From Nothopassalora personata (taxonomy: Eukaryota; Ascomycota; Dothideomycetes; Mycosphaerellales; Mycosphaerellaceae), in assembly GCA_033816765.1 (NCBI GenBank), contig CM066292.1, positions 4,216,001-4,280,000 of the forward strand: a stretch of DNA of 64,000 nucleotides, written 5' to 3'. The notes under the pieces were generated by a model, which saw nothing but the letters and a program-made list of their open reading frames with translations, was not told the origin of the DNA and made no database searches. Of the stretch, positions 30,790 through 41,451 are shown one piece after another (the first letter of the stretch is position 1; each line of letters begins with the position of its first letter). A program made the position numbers and the translations under genes.

Positions 30790-33700
30790 GTGTTATTTCG
30801 GTTCCTAGGTATTTTCTAATTCGTTATATCCTTTCTACTTAATAAGGTATCGCTAACCTTTTTTATCTAGGATTTTTTCGACTTCGAATTCGTTTTCTAC
30901 TTCTAGCTTAAAATAGAAGCTTTCTTAGTAAGGTGTTTTAGCGTCCGCGGGTTCTAACTTCGAGATATAGAAGACTAGGTGGATCTTAGCGTCGGGTAGT
31001 AGTCGTAGGCGGTAGTTAACTAGTCCTACGACTTTATCGATAAAAAATAGTCCGACCTTAACGTAATCTAGTTTCTTAGTCTATCTTCTTATTCTTAAGT
31101 TTTTTATAAGGAGATAGACCTTATCCCCCTCTTTTAGTAGAGGTACTATTTTTCTCGTGTCTTACCGTTATTAAGACAGTTTATATTATATATCTTCGAC
31201 CGCCTTACGTGTTTCTTTATGCACTTCCTTAAGGGTATTAGTCGTTACGATCGCTCTTTCGGCTTATAGGTAGGATCTAGGTATTCCGAATAGGTTAGGA
31301 TCCTTTCTAAAGTTTATATAGAATAGCGTCGTTAAAGTTGTCTCCGATTTGTAGTTATTAAGTACAATCTATGCTATTAGCAATAGTAAAACCTAGTTGT
31401 CTTATATATAGTTAATGTAGTGCCGTAGGTATTGTTCTAGCGTTTAGTTCGCTCTTTCCGTTTATCTATCGGTCTCTAGATAATATACTATAGATAGCTT
31501 ATGCTTAATTCCGATCGTTCCTATTAGTGTTTTCTAGTAGTTAGATGTAAATAACTTGTCTCTATCCGTAATAAACACTTCGGGGAATCCGTAGTATCGG
31601 ATTAGCCTATCTAGTATAAGGTATCCGAGTTACTCTATAGTGTATGTCTCTAATGCTATAATAAAGTATACGTATTTCGTAAGTCTATTAACTATAACTA
31701 GTATTATGTCGTATAGCTACTTAGTAACTTAATCCTTTAAGATAGGGAGTTTCGTAATAAAGTCTATCGTAACTTCGTCCTATGGTTTCGTTAGTATAGT
31801 CCTAAATTAGAGTTAACCGTATTTTACGTATCGAGCAGCCTTATTTCGTTGGTAGTAAACGTATTACTTAATGTAGCGAAGCACTTTCTATCTTATCTAT
31901 AGAAATAAGAAGCTACGTTATATAAGATCTATTGTCTTAGTCGTTCTAGGGTGTCTATATAGTAGATCGTCGTAATATTGTCCTATATATTCTTCTTCTC
32001 GGTCCTTCGGTACTTAGTACTTTCCTTACGATATTAGGAATTGTTCTTCGGTGTCGCGTAGTATCCTTACGATGTTATTAAATTCCTTTATGTTAGTACT
32101 AAGACTTCCGTTAGGGTTTATCTTAAGTATCTTATGTTGTACTAGTTCTCTTCCTTCTATATAGTCGCTTCTTCGGCTTAACGTATCTACGCGTCCGTTC
32201 TCTATTCCTAGAGTATATTTAATCTCGAACTTATACTGCCCTAGTAGCTCCGACTAGCGGGCTTATCTACGGGTAAGTTCTTTCGTTGTCGTAAAGTACG
32301 TAAGATTCTTATAGTCTAATAGAATTGTTAACTTCGGTAGGCCCTCGACGTATACTCTCTAATGTTGCATAGCGGTAATAATAGCTAGAAGCTCTTTATT
32401 ATAGATATCGTAGTTCTGTTCCGCTATAGTTATTTTCCGGGAATAATAGGCTACTAGGTGTCTTTTCCTATCGTGTGTCTACGTTAGATATACACCTATT
32501 GCTATATCGGACGCGTCGGTCTCGATATAGACTTCCTTACTACTATCGAATAATCGAAGCGTAGGGGCGAATGCGTATTGTTCCTTAAGTCGATTAAACG
32601 CATTAGTCTATTTCTTTCCCTATTTCTAGCTAACGTCTTTTCTCGTAAGTATCGTTATTAGTACTACTGTCTTTAAATAGTCCTTAATGAATTTCCGGTT
32701 ATAGTTAGCTAGCCTAAGGAATAATTATACGTCCTTAACTGTTGTTACGGATCGGTCTGGGGAAGCCCATAGCCAACCAATCGATGCCAGCAGACCAGCG
32801 GATGCACCCGATATGCAGAGTGCTCTCAGTGCTCTCGGGTGCTCTCTCGAGAGAGCAGAGAGAGCAGAGAGAGCAGGAAAGATCACGCCAAGACACGGCA
32901 CTATATAGACGACGCTCTTTTGCAAGTAGATAGGAGCCTCGTGCTCAACTCATTTTAAGTATACACCATATACTGTTTGGAACCACTACCTTCATAACTG
33001 ATTGAGACATCCCTGCAAAGATCCAAGCCCGAGTTGTGATAACGTACAGCGGTTCCTAACAACTGTCTTTAGTTCTAGCTATTCTCTAATTAACTATGTC
33101 TTTACGGGATTAATACTAACTCCCGTCGTACTTATAATAAAGCCTAGGAATTTAACTTCTTTCTTATAGAATTCGCATTTCTCGGGTGCTGTCTTAAATC
33201 CTACTTGCGTAAGTCGTTCGAAGACGTCCTAGACTTGTCTTATATGTTCCTATAGGGATCCTTTCGTGTAGACTAGTATATCGTCTATATAGGCGATAAC
33301 GTATACGTCGAGTAGGTCTCTAAGTGTTTCGTTAACAAGGTCCTAGTAGGATACGGGTGCGTTAGTTAATCCCATTAGTATAACTAAGAATTCGTAGAGT
33401 CCGTATCTTGTCCTAAAAGCGGTTTTCTATTCTTCTCCTTCTACTATTCGTATAGCGTAGAAGGCATCTCGTAGGTTAATCTTAGTGTACTAGTCCGATC
33501 CGGTTAATCTATCTTATGCTTCTTCGATATTAGGTAGTAGATATCGGTTCTTAATCGTAATCTCGTTTAGCTTTCGGTAGTCTTATACGAGTCGTAGTTT
33601 CCCGTTCGGTTTTAGAACGAACATGTATAGAGCGCCTCCGCTTAAGGTAGACCGCTATATCTATCCTTTCGCTAGCTTCTCCTTTAGCTATTCTCGTAAG

Positions 33701-34600
33701 GTTTAGAGCTCTTTTTCGGAGATTTAGTATAGTGGTCCCTATAGAGGCTCTTTTCCTAGCTAAATGTTTATCTTATAATCCTATAGTGCGTGTTTAGGTA
33801 AGGCTTCCTTACCTCTTTCCTCTTTAAAGAGTTGCCACTACTTACGATACTCCTTAGGAATACTTAACTCCGAAATGTTAGTATCCTTCGATAGTGCGTT
33901 ACTTCTATTACTTCTAGTAACTTCGTAACCTAGCGGCCCTACGCTAGTGTCTATCCCGGTCGAAGGTAGTTCTTCTATCCTTCTAGTCGGTATAAGCTAT
34001 ATCTTATTTAGCTATCTTACCTTATCTACTAGCGAATGCTACCGCTACGTAGGCTTAATAGCGATAATGTAATCGTATTGCTTAAATCTAAGTACTCCTC
34101 TTCTCTAGTCGATTACTAGGTTATACTTTCTTAACTAAGGCATTCTAAGTACAATGTTATAACTAGCTATATTAGTAATATCTAAGGTGATTTCCTCGTA
34201 GTGCTATTAGATTACAAGTGGTAGCGGTATCGTCTCGCGCTCTACACTAGGTAAGGATAATCCGTCTACCGCGATTAATTTATAACCCTCTTTCTTTCTA
34301 CGGGTAGCTAGCCCGTATCATTTAATAAATAATTCGGAGGTAAAGTTCCCGCTCGCTCCGGAATCTATTATAGCATTTATCTAATGCCTATTAACGATAA
34401 TCTTCGTTCGAAACACTATTGTCGTTAGTAATACTTAAGCCTTTTCTATATCGTATAACTCCCTTCGGTCGCTTATTCCTAGGGAGTTAATCCTTTTCCC
34501 TATTTATATATAGAACGTCGTGCTTCGTGTCTCGAGGCCTCCGCTTAAACCTAGCGCGAGCCTTTCTGTATCCGTACCTATATTCGGTAACGTTCCTAGA
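30790..34600 (-). pseudogene. Pol of C2: protease, RT, RNase H, integrase, chromodomain
   Basis: Protease at about 34326-34375 reads AIIDSGASGNFTSELF with an intact DSG. The RT active site VIAYIDDILVY at 33256-33300 is intact. RNase H is at about 32.2-32.7 kb and integrase at about 30.95-32.2 kb. The chromodomain at 30.79-30.89 kb reads FEVEKILDKKG, RYLIK, stop, KGYNELENT. A solo LTR at 32743-33061 splits RT from RNase H. RIP stops occur throughout. Confidence 0.85.
32743..33061. repeat. Un-RIPed solo LTR with ACTGT target duplication
   Basis: 319 bp, TGTTACGGATCGG to GGTTCCTAACA, flanked by ACTGT at 32738-32742 and 33062-33066. The empty site is visible in C1 near 26281. CA and TG are normal inside, unlike the RIPed host element. 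It contains a GAGAGAGCA-type repeat (about 32840-32880) and a TATA-like CACTATATAGACG near 32900. It resembles no T1 LTR beyond the terminal TGTTACGG. Open frames across it are accidental. Confidence 0.88.
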
Positions 34601-36480
34601 TCTTCTACGTTTCTAAGTAGAGTACGCATACGTACTGCACTATGTTTCGCAATTCGTTTAATACGAATATTCCTAACGGTATAAGGTATCCGGTACCTAT
34701 TATTCGGCTTCCTATCGGTAGTCGTTCTATAATAGCGGTTACTAGATTCTCGGTCGTTTCTATAAGTAGGTATTCCTAGGCTATGCCTCGTAGGGTGTCG
34801 AGTGTCTTATCGAACTTAATAGAGTGTAGCATTCTTCGTCCGCCTATCTTAGGTAGGAATTCTTCGTGCCTTCTTTATAGATGTACGATTATATTATATA
34901 GTTTCTTAGGTGCATTAATCGTAAAGGTTAGTTGTTTATTATCGTCGTTAGTGTCGCTCTCTTCTCCTTTAGAGGAATCTTCTTCGCTTAATTCTTCCGG
35001 ATCCTAATCTTCCTCGATAGTATCTAGCCCGGTAGTTTCTTAACTTTCTTCCTATAGTTCCGGTAACTACGATCTATTCTATCCTAGGTCTTAGTTTTCT
35101 TTATCGCTTCTATTATCGTTAAAGTAGGATTTATCGATGTCTACTTCTCGGAGCGTAGCGTTTTGCCTATACGTTACTCCTAGGGTTCCTCTTAGTTACT
35201 AAGGCTAATACCCTACGCCTAATTTCGCGGCGTAGTAAACCTAACACGAGTCTTAGTAATAGAATCGCTAATAAAGGCTTCTATAACTATTTCGAGATTC
35301 GGATTCGATCTCGTAGTCGACTCTTCGTACTATTATATTAAACTGTCGTAGTTAGTTCTTCGCATTAAATGGAATAACTACTATTTACTACCTATAGTAT
35401 CCTCCTCGTCCTTCTAAGGGGTCTAGGAGAGGTGTCGTACTTCTATTACTAGCTCTCTCCTCTACTCTCCGAGTATAGTCGGTATCTCCTTGAGATCTAA
35501 CGCTACTCTTAGATTTACTAGTTCGGGGTTGTATTATATTAAACTATTTGCGGCGTACTATATTCTTACCGCGGCAGTCCCTTACTAGGTAGCTAGGTTT
35601 ACTATATCCGTAGTAAGTTCGTATTTCTTTCGAACTCCGGAATGCTCTATTCCCGTTACTATTCCTAATCTTACGACCTTTCTCGGTAACGTCGAGCTCT
35701 ATTAGCTATAGTCCGTAGTACGGTTTGTCCCTAGGCTTATTATTATAGTTGTCGTAGAAGCCTCTATTACGGTTATTGTAGCCTAGTATATATCTAGCCT
35801 TTCCGGATACCTTAGAGTCGTATCGTCGTTCTATAGCTCTCTCGTAGAGCTTATCGTTAAGATTAATTGTAACTCTAACGAGGTCGCCTAAGCTATCGAT
35901 CTTCCGACCGTCCCTTATTAACTCGTCCTTAATATACTCCTTTAGTCCTCTTCGGTATATAACTTAAAGTGCTTCGTCGTCCTAATCGGTAAGTTACGCG
36001 TTATTCCTAGAATTTAGTAGCATATTCGGCAGTAGATGTCTTCTAGGTTAAGTACTAAATGACACGAACGGCAGTAGTAATCTTATTAGAGACACTAAAG
36101 ACGCTCTTTATAGCATGCTTAAGATAGTTATATAACCTAAAGATTCCGTCGGCATTGTCTTCTCCGTTACTGTCTAGGTATTTCCTAAGGAATAGTTTAA
36201 CTTAATGCTATGCTCGTCCTCTTAAGAAGGTAGTAGTAAAGACGGGCTTAAGGTTCTTAGCTATAGAGTTAAATAAGAAGTACATATCTATCTAAGAGAC
36301 CTAAGTGTCGAAATTGTCTCGGTCGCTATAGTAGTATTCTAGCTTACTAACCTTAAGGGTATCGTTGCCTATATAAGTAGCTAAGGCATTAATAGTATCG
36401 TTTACGGTCTAAGGTCGTCGGGCTCTACTTACTTTACTAGGGGCGGGTGTTCCCCGTTTACTCTATCGGTCTCCTATCGT
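34601..36480 (-). pseudogene. Gag and linker of C2
   Basis: The acidic linker (about 34.9-35.1 kb) lies between protease and gag. The zinc-knuckle relic at about 35565-35616 reads YYGYSKPSYLVRDCRGKN, a CCHC motif with RIP changes. Capsid-type sequence runs to about 36.45 kb. The putative primer site follows next to the 5' LTR, reading CTTTAAACGCCC on the minus strand. Confidence 0.7.
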
Positions 36481-36496
36481 AGAGGGCGTTTAAAGC

Positions 36497-36900
36497 TATT
36501 AGGTTTAGTATAACCTAATAATATTACAAGTTAAGAAGATAAGCTTAATCGGGTTTGTTCTCGGGCCGATAGGAAGTTAAGGGAGAGTAATAAAGTAATA
36601 GCTATCTTGTCTTATAAAGACTAAGTAGCAGTAAGGTAGAGGTTAGGTTATAGTATATTCTAAACAGTAATATTGAATAGTAAGTTGAACGTATCGAAAC
36701 TATAAGAGATTCTTAGCGTTCCTAAATATAAAGGAGATTCGTAGATCTCGGTAATTAGTCTAAGCATTCTAAGCATAAGCAGTCTAATTAGTCTAAGCAT
36801 AAGTAGTCTAATCGCCCTAAGTTTAAGCGCTTAGGTAGGATAAGTCACGTGCTCGTCTCGTTGTCATAATTCTAGGGTCTATAGGAATTATTCCGTAACA
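36497..36900 (-). repeat. 5' LTR of C2
   Basis: 404 bp, TATTAGGTTTAG to CCGTAACA. The next base, 36901, already belongs to plus-strand T1 pol of copy H. Confidence 0.88.
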
Positions 36901-37420
36901 TATAACACCTACCTATAGGCTAAAAGAGTAATCGTAATAATAGATACTCTTAAGGAAGTATATAAAGGAATACGTAAGGCAATTAAAGATACATAATAAA
37001 AACTGTCTTAATAATAGTAAGATAGAAGAAAAATACTACCTCTACTAAAAAAGGGGGATAAGGTCTATCTCCTTATAAAAAATTTTAGAATAAGGAGAAA
37101 GACTAAGAAATTAGATTATATTAAGGTCGGACTATTTTTTATTAATAAAGTTATAGGACTAGTTAACTACCGCCTACGACTACTACCTAACGTAAAAATC
37201 CACCTAGTCTTCTCCATTTTAAAATTAGAGCCTACGGACGCTAAAACACCTTACTAGAAAAGCTTCTATTTCGAACCGGAAGTAGAAAACAAATTTGAAG
37301 TTAAAAAAATCCTAGATAAGAAAGGTTAGTAATACCTTATTATATAGAAAGAAGACAAATTAGAAAATATCTAGGAACTAGAAAGAAACCTTAGGAACTA
37401 CTAGTTACTCCTAATAGAGT
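36901..37420 (+). pseudogene. H pol remnant: integrase end and chromodomain
   Basis: Aligns with copy A from about 16590 and with F from about 62110. It contains LLKKGDKVYLLIKNFRIRRK and the chromodomain start FEVKKILDKKG with RIP stops. Confidence 0.8.
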
Positions 37421-37499
37421 ACTTTTAGCGCCGGAGGAACCCCGAAGAGAGATAGGCCTATATAGCTAGAAGTCGGAGGAGACATTATAACCTTAGTTA

Positions 37500-37960
37500 A
37501 CTAGAAGTTCCTTAGTATTAGGAGCTAAGTAGAAGTCGGCTAACTCCCCCTACTCTAATTCTAATAGGTTAGCTAATTCTACGGCAATAGCCTCGTTAGC
37601 CCTTTAGTCTACGAGCTCTATCTACCGGCGTAACCGTTCTTTCTTTATATATATAGTGTTTAAGGCCTCGCGAGTACGCTCTTAAGCCTCGCGGGATTCC
37701 TTTATCTACTACTATAGTTTCTTCCTTTCGCTAATTAAACGGTCGAACTTAGAGTGTGATATCTTTATATCGTAACGAATATTACGACGGATATACTTAT
37801 TACACCGCCCCGACGATACGTGTACCTTATATACCCGCGAATACGCCCGATAGTTAGCATAAGACCGTACTATTATTTCTCTAAAGTTATCGATAGTTTC
37901 TACTAATTTAAGGCGGTGGGAGATACTCGAGGAAGGAGGGGCCTTTAGTATATTAAGAAA
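37500..37960 (-). pseudogene. Antisense 3' ORF of H (divergent type)
   Basis: Minus-strand frame between chromodomain and LTR. It is related in plan to the other T1 antisense frames but more divergent: YRAYSRVYKVHVSSGRCNKY, then HSKFDRLISERKKL, RTREALNTIYIKKERLRR and ANEAIAVELANLLELE. Coiled-coil character is again evident. Stops are TAG/TAA. The start is lost, because the only nearby ATG (about 37.97 kb) is out of frame. Confidence 0.6.
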
Positions 37961-38287
37961 GACATAAATAAGATAATAAGCGGAAGATTAAGGTAGTAAG
38001 AATATAACCTAAGCTCGTAGCGAGCTAGACTAAGAGGGAGATAGTATTACGGATTAGATTAGGCTAGTGCTAGCGGCTAATTAGAGCCTTTATAGTTAAA
38101 TAGGTACGGCTATAGCTAAGCGAGCATAGCTACTATAGGCTAAATCTGTTACTCTATATAATCTATAGAATAGATTAATAGATTAGAGTAGAGTATAATA
38201 ACGAGTAATCTACTGCTCTATATAAGCTAAAGGATAGATTAATAGATTAGAGTAGATTAAAGGAGGGTTTCCTTTATATTTAGGAAC

Positions 38288-38828
38288 TTTCCGGGCTCAT
38301 AACCTGTTAAGTTGAGACCTTACAGGATACGTAGTTAGCAGCGGAGTAGAGTAAGAGATTAATCTTCAACTGGCTAATAGCCACAGGGCATGCAGCAATA
38401 TATCAGGAACCAATGTGTGTATTGTGTTGGATGTCTATCTAAGCTAAAGGAGAGAGAAGGTGTCCTCCGACAAGCTGAGTCATCGTGGATGCCTTAGGCT
38501 ATCAGATCACAACCTAACTGTTAGCTCCCCTTGAGATGCTACTTGGACCTCTATGACAGGTTGAGCTGGCTCACAAATCTCTGGAAGTGTGGACCAGTCT
38601 TTGGCTTTGTGAACCCATCTACATCTTCATGTTACCACCACCAGGAGTTGAGCTTCCACCAAACATGGTGTTCAAGATCCTCAAAAGCTTGTATGGACTT
38701 AAGCAAGCAGCTAGAGATTGGAATCAACTCTGTGTGTCAAAGCTCAGAGAGATTGGATTCACACAGTCAGAGGTGGATCCATGCCTACTCATTCACAAGG
38801 AAAAAGAGATCATGATTCTTACACATAT
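38288..38828. other. Un-RIPed chimeric Copia cDNA fragment
   Basis: Three pieces of the Copia family of element E are joined: (a) 38291-38541, primer-binding site CCGGGCTCATAACC plus most of an LTR; (b) 38542 to about 38622, internal sequence next to the 3' LTR of E (compare 49850-49930), same orientation; (c) about 38622-38828, a piece of RT in the opposite orientation. CA and TG are intact, in contrast to E and to the host LTR. No target duplication is present, and about 8 bp of the host LTR is lost. This is what insertion of a retroelement cDNA by end joining at a break looks like. Confidence 0.8.
38622..38828 (+). pseudogene. Copia reverse transcriptase fragment (un-RIPed)
   Basis: An open frame of about 68 codons contains MLPPPGVELPPN, then FKILKSLYGLKQAARDWN, then VDPCLLIHKEKEIMILTHI, typical of Ty1/Copia RT. 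It stops just before the catalytic aspartates. The matching RIPed copy in E reads LKSLYRLKQVARDWN at about 51.0 kb on the minus strand. It is a fragment with no start or end of its own and not a functional gene. Confidence 0.85.
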
Positions 38829-39042
38829 CCCTTATAGTTTCAATACGTTTAACTTACTATTTAATATTACTATTTAGAATATACTAAAACCTAACCTCTA
38901 CTATACTATTTCTTAAGTCTTTATAAGACTAAGATAACTACTACTTTATTACTCTCCCTCGACTTCTTATTAGCCCGAGAATAAACCTAATTAAGCTTAT
39001 CTTCTTAACTTGTAATATTATTAGGTTATACTAAACCTAATA

Positions 39043-40870
39043 GTTAGGCGTAGCCTAAAGTAAAGTAACCGGAGACTAGTCTAGTATATAGGCGTAGCTA
39101 GTACTAAGACACTAGGGCTTGCCTTTTATATCTACTAGTACCTTTAAATAGGTAACTAAGTAAGAGATAGAGGATAATGCTAAAGACAAGGATCTATAGC
39201 TAGTACTACCTCTTAAGTAGGTCTATAAATATAAGCTAGATAAGTACGGTATACTAAAGAGCTATAAAGAACAGTTATACGTAAGAGGAGATCTATAAGG
39301 TACCTATTTAGATATATACGCTACTATACTACTAGTAAGTATGTTTCGCCTCTACTATACTATAGCTACGAGCTTTAGTCTAGAAGCTAAGTAATTTAAA
39401 ATAGTAAATACCTTCCTAAATTTAGATCTACTATATACTATATACCTTTAGCCGCCTACTAGTATTAACTACCCTAGTAATAGACATGTACTTAAACTAG
39501 TTAAGGCCCTATATAGATTAAAGGAGTCTCCTTCACTATAGTATAACTCCCTTACTAATATACTAGTATCCCTAGGACTAGGTCCCCTCTTAGACTCTAA
39601 ATGTATCTACTATAATAATAAAGTTATGTTTTTCTTCTACGTAGATAACCTAGTTATACTCTATTATTATAAGTATAAGGCCTATACTACTAGTATTAAA
39701 TAGACGCTACTTACTACATATAAGATGTATAAGCTCGGTAACCTATCCTAGTTCCTAGGCATTAAGGTAATATAAGATAGGTAAAAGAGATTATTATAGC
39801 TATCTTAAGAGGACTATACCGAGAGCTACTAAATTTAGTATATCTACTAAAGCACGTAAGATAATAGTACTAGTAGACTAATTAACGGATTAGTAAGTAC
39901 TAGAGAATTATATACTAATAGTAATATCTATACTTACGTACTAATAGCGCATTAGATCCCTTAACTTCGCTACTATATATACTCGTCCTAATATTACCTT
40001 CGCCTTATCTATACTCTCGTAGTATCTAACTAAGCTAACTAAGATCTACCTTAAGCTTATAGATTAGTACCTACAATACCTCCTAGAGACTAAGACCTAT
40101 ACCTTATATATAGCGCTAGTAAGTATATTACTAGCCTATATAGTTAACCTAAGTACCTTAGTTAATACTATAAATTCTTTAGAGCCTTAGACGCGTCATA
40201 TAGGATAAATATAGATAGGACTAGCTTATCTAGATAGGTATTTATGCTCTTCTATAGACTAATAGACTAGAAAGTAACTAAGTAAGTTACGATTACTAAG
40301 TCCATAGCCGAAGTAGAGCTACTAGGATTCTTATAAGTGGCATCTAAAGTTATATAATAGGATAGAATCTTCGCTAAGATTCATCTTTAGTTTAAATAGC
40401 GTACCTATCTATATTATAATAATATATAGACTATTAGACTTATTAACTAATACGGCTAGAAGCTTAATACTAAGCTCCGCTATATTAATATCTACTATTA
40501 CTAGCTCCGCTAAAGGGACTAACGAGGAGATATTAAGATCTAGTATCTTAATACTAATAATATACCTATAGATAGACTTACTAAGCTACTAACGCCTTAG
40601 AAGTATAAACACTTTTTATAGCTACTAAATATAGTCGAAAAGAGTATAGATCTACGTACCGTACTATAGCTATCTACTAATAAGGTATAGACTAGTACTA
40701 TCCGTACTACCTATAGTAATAGCGTAATAGACGCCTAAGGACTACTATAATAGCGGCGCATTATACTAATACTAACGTAGTAATCTACGATATAGACGTA
40801 TATAAAGGTACTAGTAGCTACTAATACTAAAGTATAGTTTCCATTCTTTACGTACTAAAACATAAGATTA
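39043..40870 (+). pseudogene. Second Copia family: RT and RNase H remnant (RIPed)
   Basis: Plus-strand frame broken by TAG/TAA. It contains LVKALYRLKESPSL, the active-site region FFFYVDNLVILY at about 39632-39660 (YVDD changed to YVDN), FLGIKVI, and a C-terminal RNase H with NTKLRYINIYHYQLRQRD-like sequence and LTKLLTPQKHKHFLQLLNI (one codon frame near 40.5-40.64 kb). The 5' half is missing at the H LTR. The last 230 bp may be its 3' non-coding part. It differs clearly from the Copia family of E. Confidence 0.75.
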
Positions 40871-41151
40871 CATAACTACTTATTTACCGCTCCCGGTTTG
40901 CTAAATTAGGTACTAGTCCACGTATGTACATGTGCTCCGTAAGCTGGTTTCAGTCGCCCATCGGTAGTATTTTCAATCGTTATCGTAGCCGCTAGCATCA
41001 GCCTAGTCGTAGGGGCCGTGGATGTCGCTCTCTTTTATGCTCGTCCATTGCTGTCCTTTTTTGTCGCTAGCTGAAGGGCCCAGATCGCGATAGAATATGG
41101 ATCCAAGGGAGCTATAGCTCACGACTAGTTCGAATTAGCATTTTATAGAAT

Positions 41152-41451
41152 TTATTCTTCCTGAGAATTACTCACGCAGTAGTTCGTGTTCGAAAAGATA
41201 TCTACCTTCCGATTGCCCACTGTGTATAAATGTAGCCCTGATGAGACATAGTTGCACCAGATCCATGACCCGTTTTCATCATTCCAGTTACAACCTGTGG
41301 CAGTTCCTTTTACATAGTCGCAGTCTCCTTGAAGAGTTTTCACGACCGAGGCTGGGCAACTTGGAGTGGGCGTGGAGATTTGGCCACAGTAAGAGTGAAC
41401 TACTGGACTAAGCCCTAGCAGAAGCACTTGTACGAGCGGGGAAGGATGCAT
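41152..41451 (-). CDS. Small secreted cysteine-rich protein
   Basis: Intact 99-residue frame. I chose the ATG at 41451 because it gives a clean N-terminal signal peptide (residues 1-20, hydrophobic core VLLLGL, probable cleavage after HS-Y). The frame is open further upstream, but that extension lacks a secretion signal. The mature part has six cysteines at 22, 32, 44, 54, 66 and 92, an even number that fits three disulfide bonds, plus four tryptophans/tyrosines around WNDENGSWIWCNY. There is no RIP damage and no intron is needed. Small secreted Cys-rich proteins beside RIPed repeats are typical of candidate effectors of plant-associated fungi, but no homology is recognised and the role is inferred only. 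A TATATA-like motif lies upstream near 41.675 kb. Confidence 0.6.
   Translation of the reverse strand: MHPSPLVQVLLLGLSPVVHSYCGQISTPTPSCPASVVKTLQGDCDYVKGTATGCNWNDENGSWIWCNYVSSGLHLYTVGNRKVDIFSNTNYCVSNSQEE

Larger units (their letters stand above)
28909..36900 (-). mobile_element. T1 chromovirus copy C2, nearly complete
   Basis: Minus-strand T1 element of about 8 kb with LTRs at 28909-29314 and 36497-36900. It is enlarged by a 663-bp tandem duplication with filler near its 3' LTR and by a 319-bp solo LTR at 32743-33061. The flanks (GTTAT on the left, TATAA on the right) do not match, so one side was probably rearranged. Some key motifs survive RIP: DSGAS in the protease and YIDD in the RT. Confidence 0.88.
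36901..39042 (+). mobile_element. T1 chromovirus copy H, 5'-truncated
   Basis: Plus-strand 3' end of a T1 element: integrase C-terminus and chromodomain (36901-37420), antisense ORF (37500-37960), and 3' LTR (38045-39042). The LTR contains a 541-bp captured Copia fragment, without which it is about 457 bp. The left edge abuts the LTR of C2, and the right edge abuts a Copia fragment. Confidence 0.82.
38045..39042 (+). repeat. 3' LTR of H, split by captured Copia DNA
   Basis: Begins TATTACGG and ends AAACCTAATA. Its U3 carries a tandem duplication, with units near 38150-38193 and 38212-38255, each holding CTCTATATAA and ATAGATTAATAGATTAGAGT. Foreign DNA occupies 38288-38828 between TAGGAAC and CCCTTATAG, where other T1 LTRs have only about 8 bp. 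Confidence 0.85.

Noticed and set aside
32725..32933. Overlapping open frames on both strands
   Set aside because: They lie in the un-RIPed solo LTR and its GAGAGAGCA repeat, with repetitive low-complexity translation.
34783..35007. 74-codon plus-strand frame
   Set aside because: Mirror of the acidic linker of C2. It is not in the 3' antisense-ORF position and is not conserved in A or F.
38531..38815. 94-codon plus-strand frame overlapping the Copia RT fragment
   Set aside because: It is out of frame with the recognisable RT motifs and crosses the chimeric joint. The neighbouring frame is the real one.
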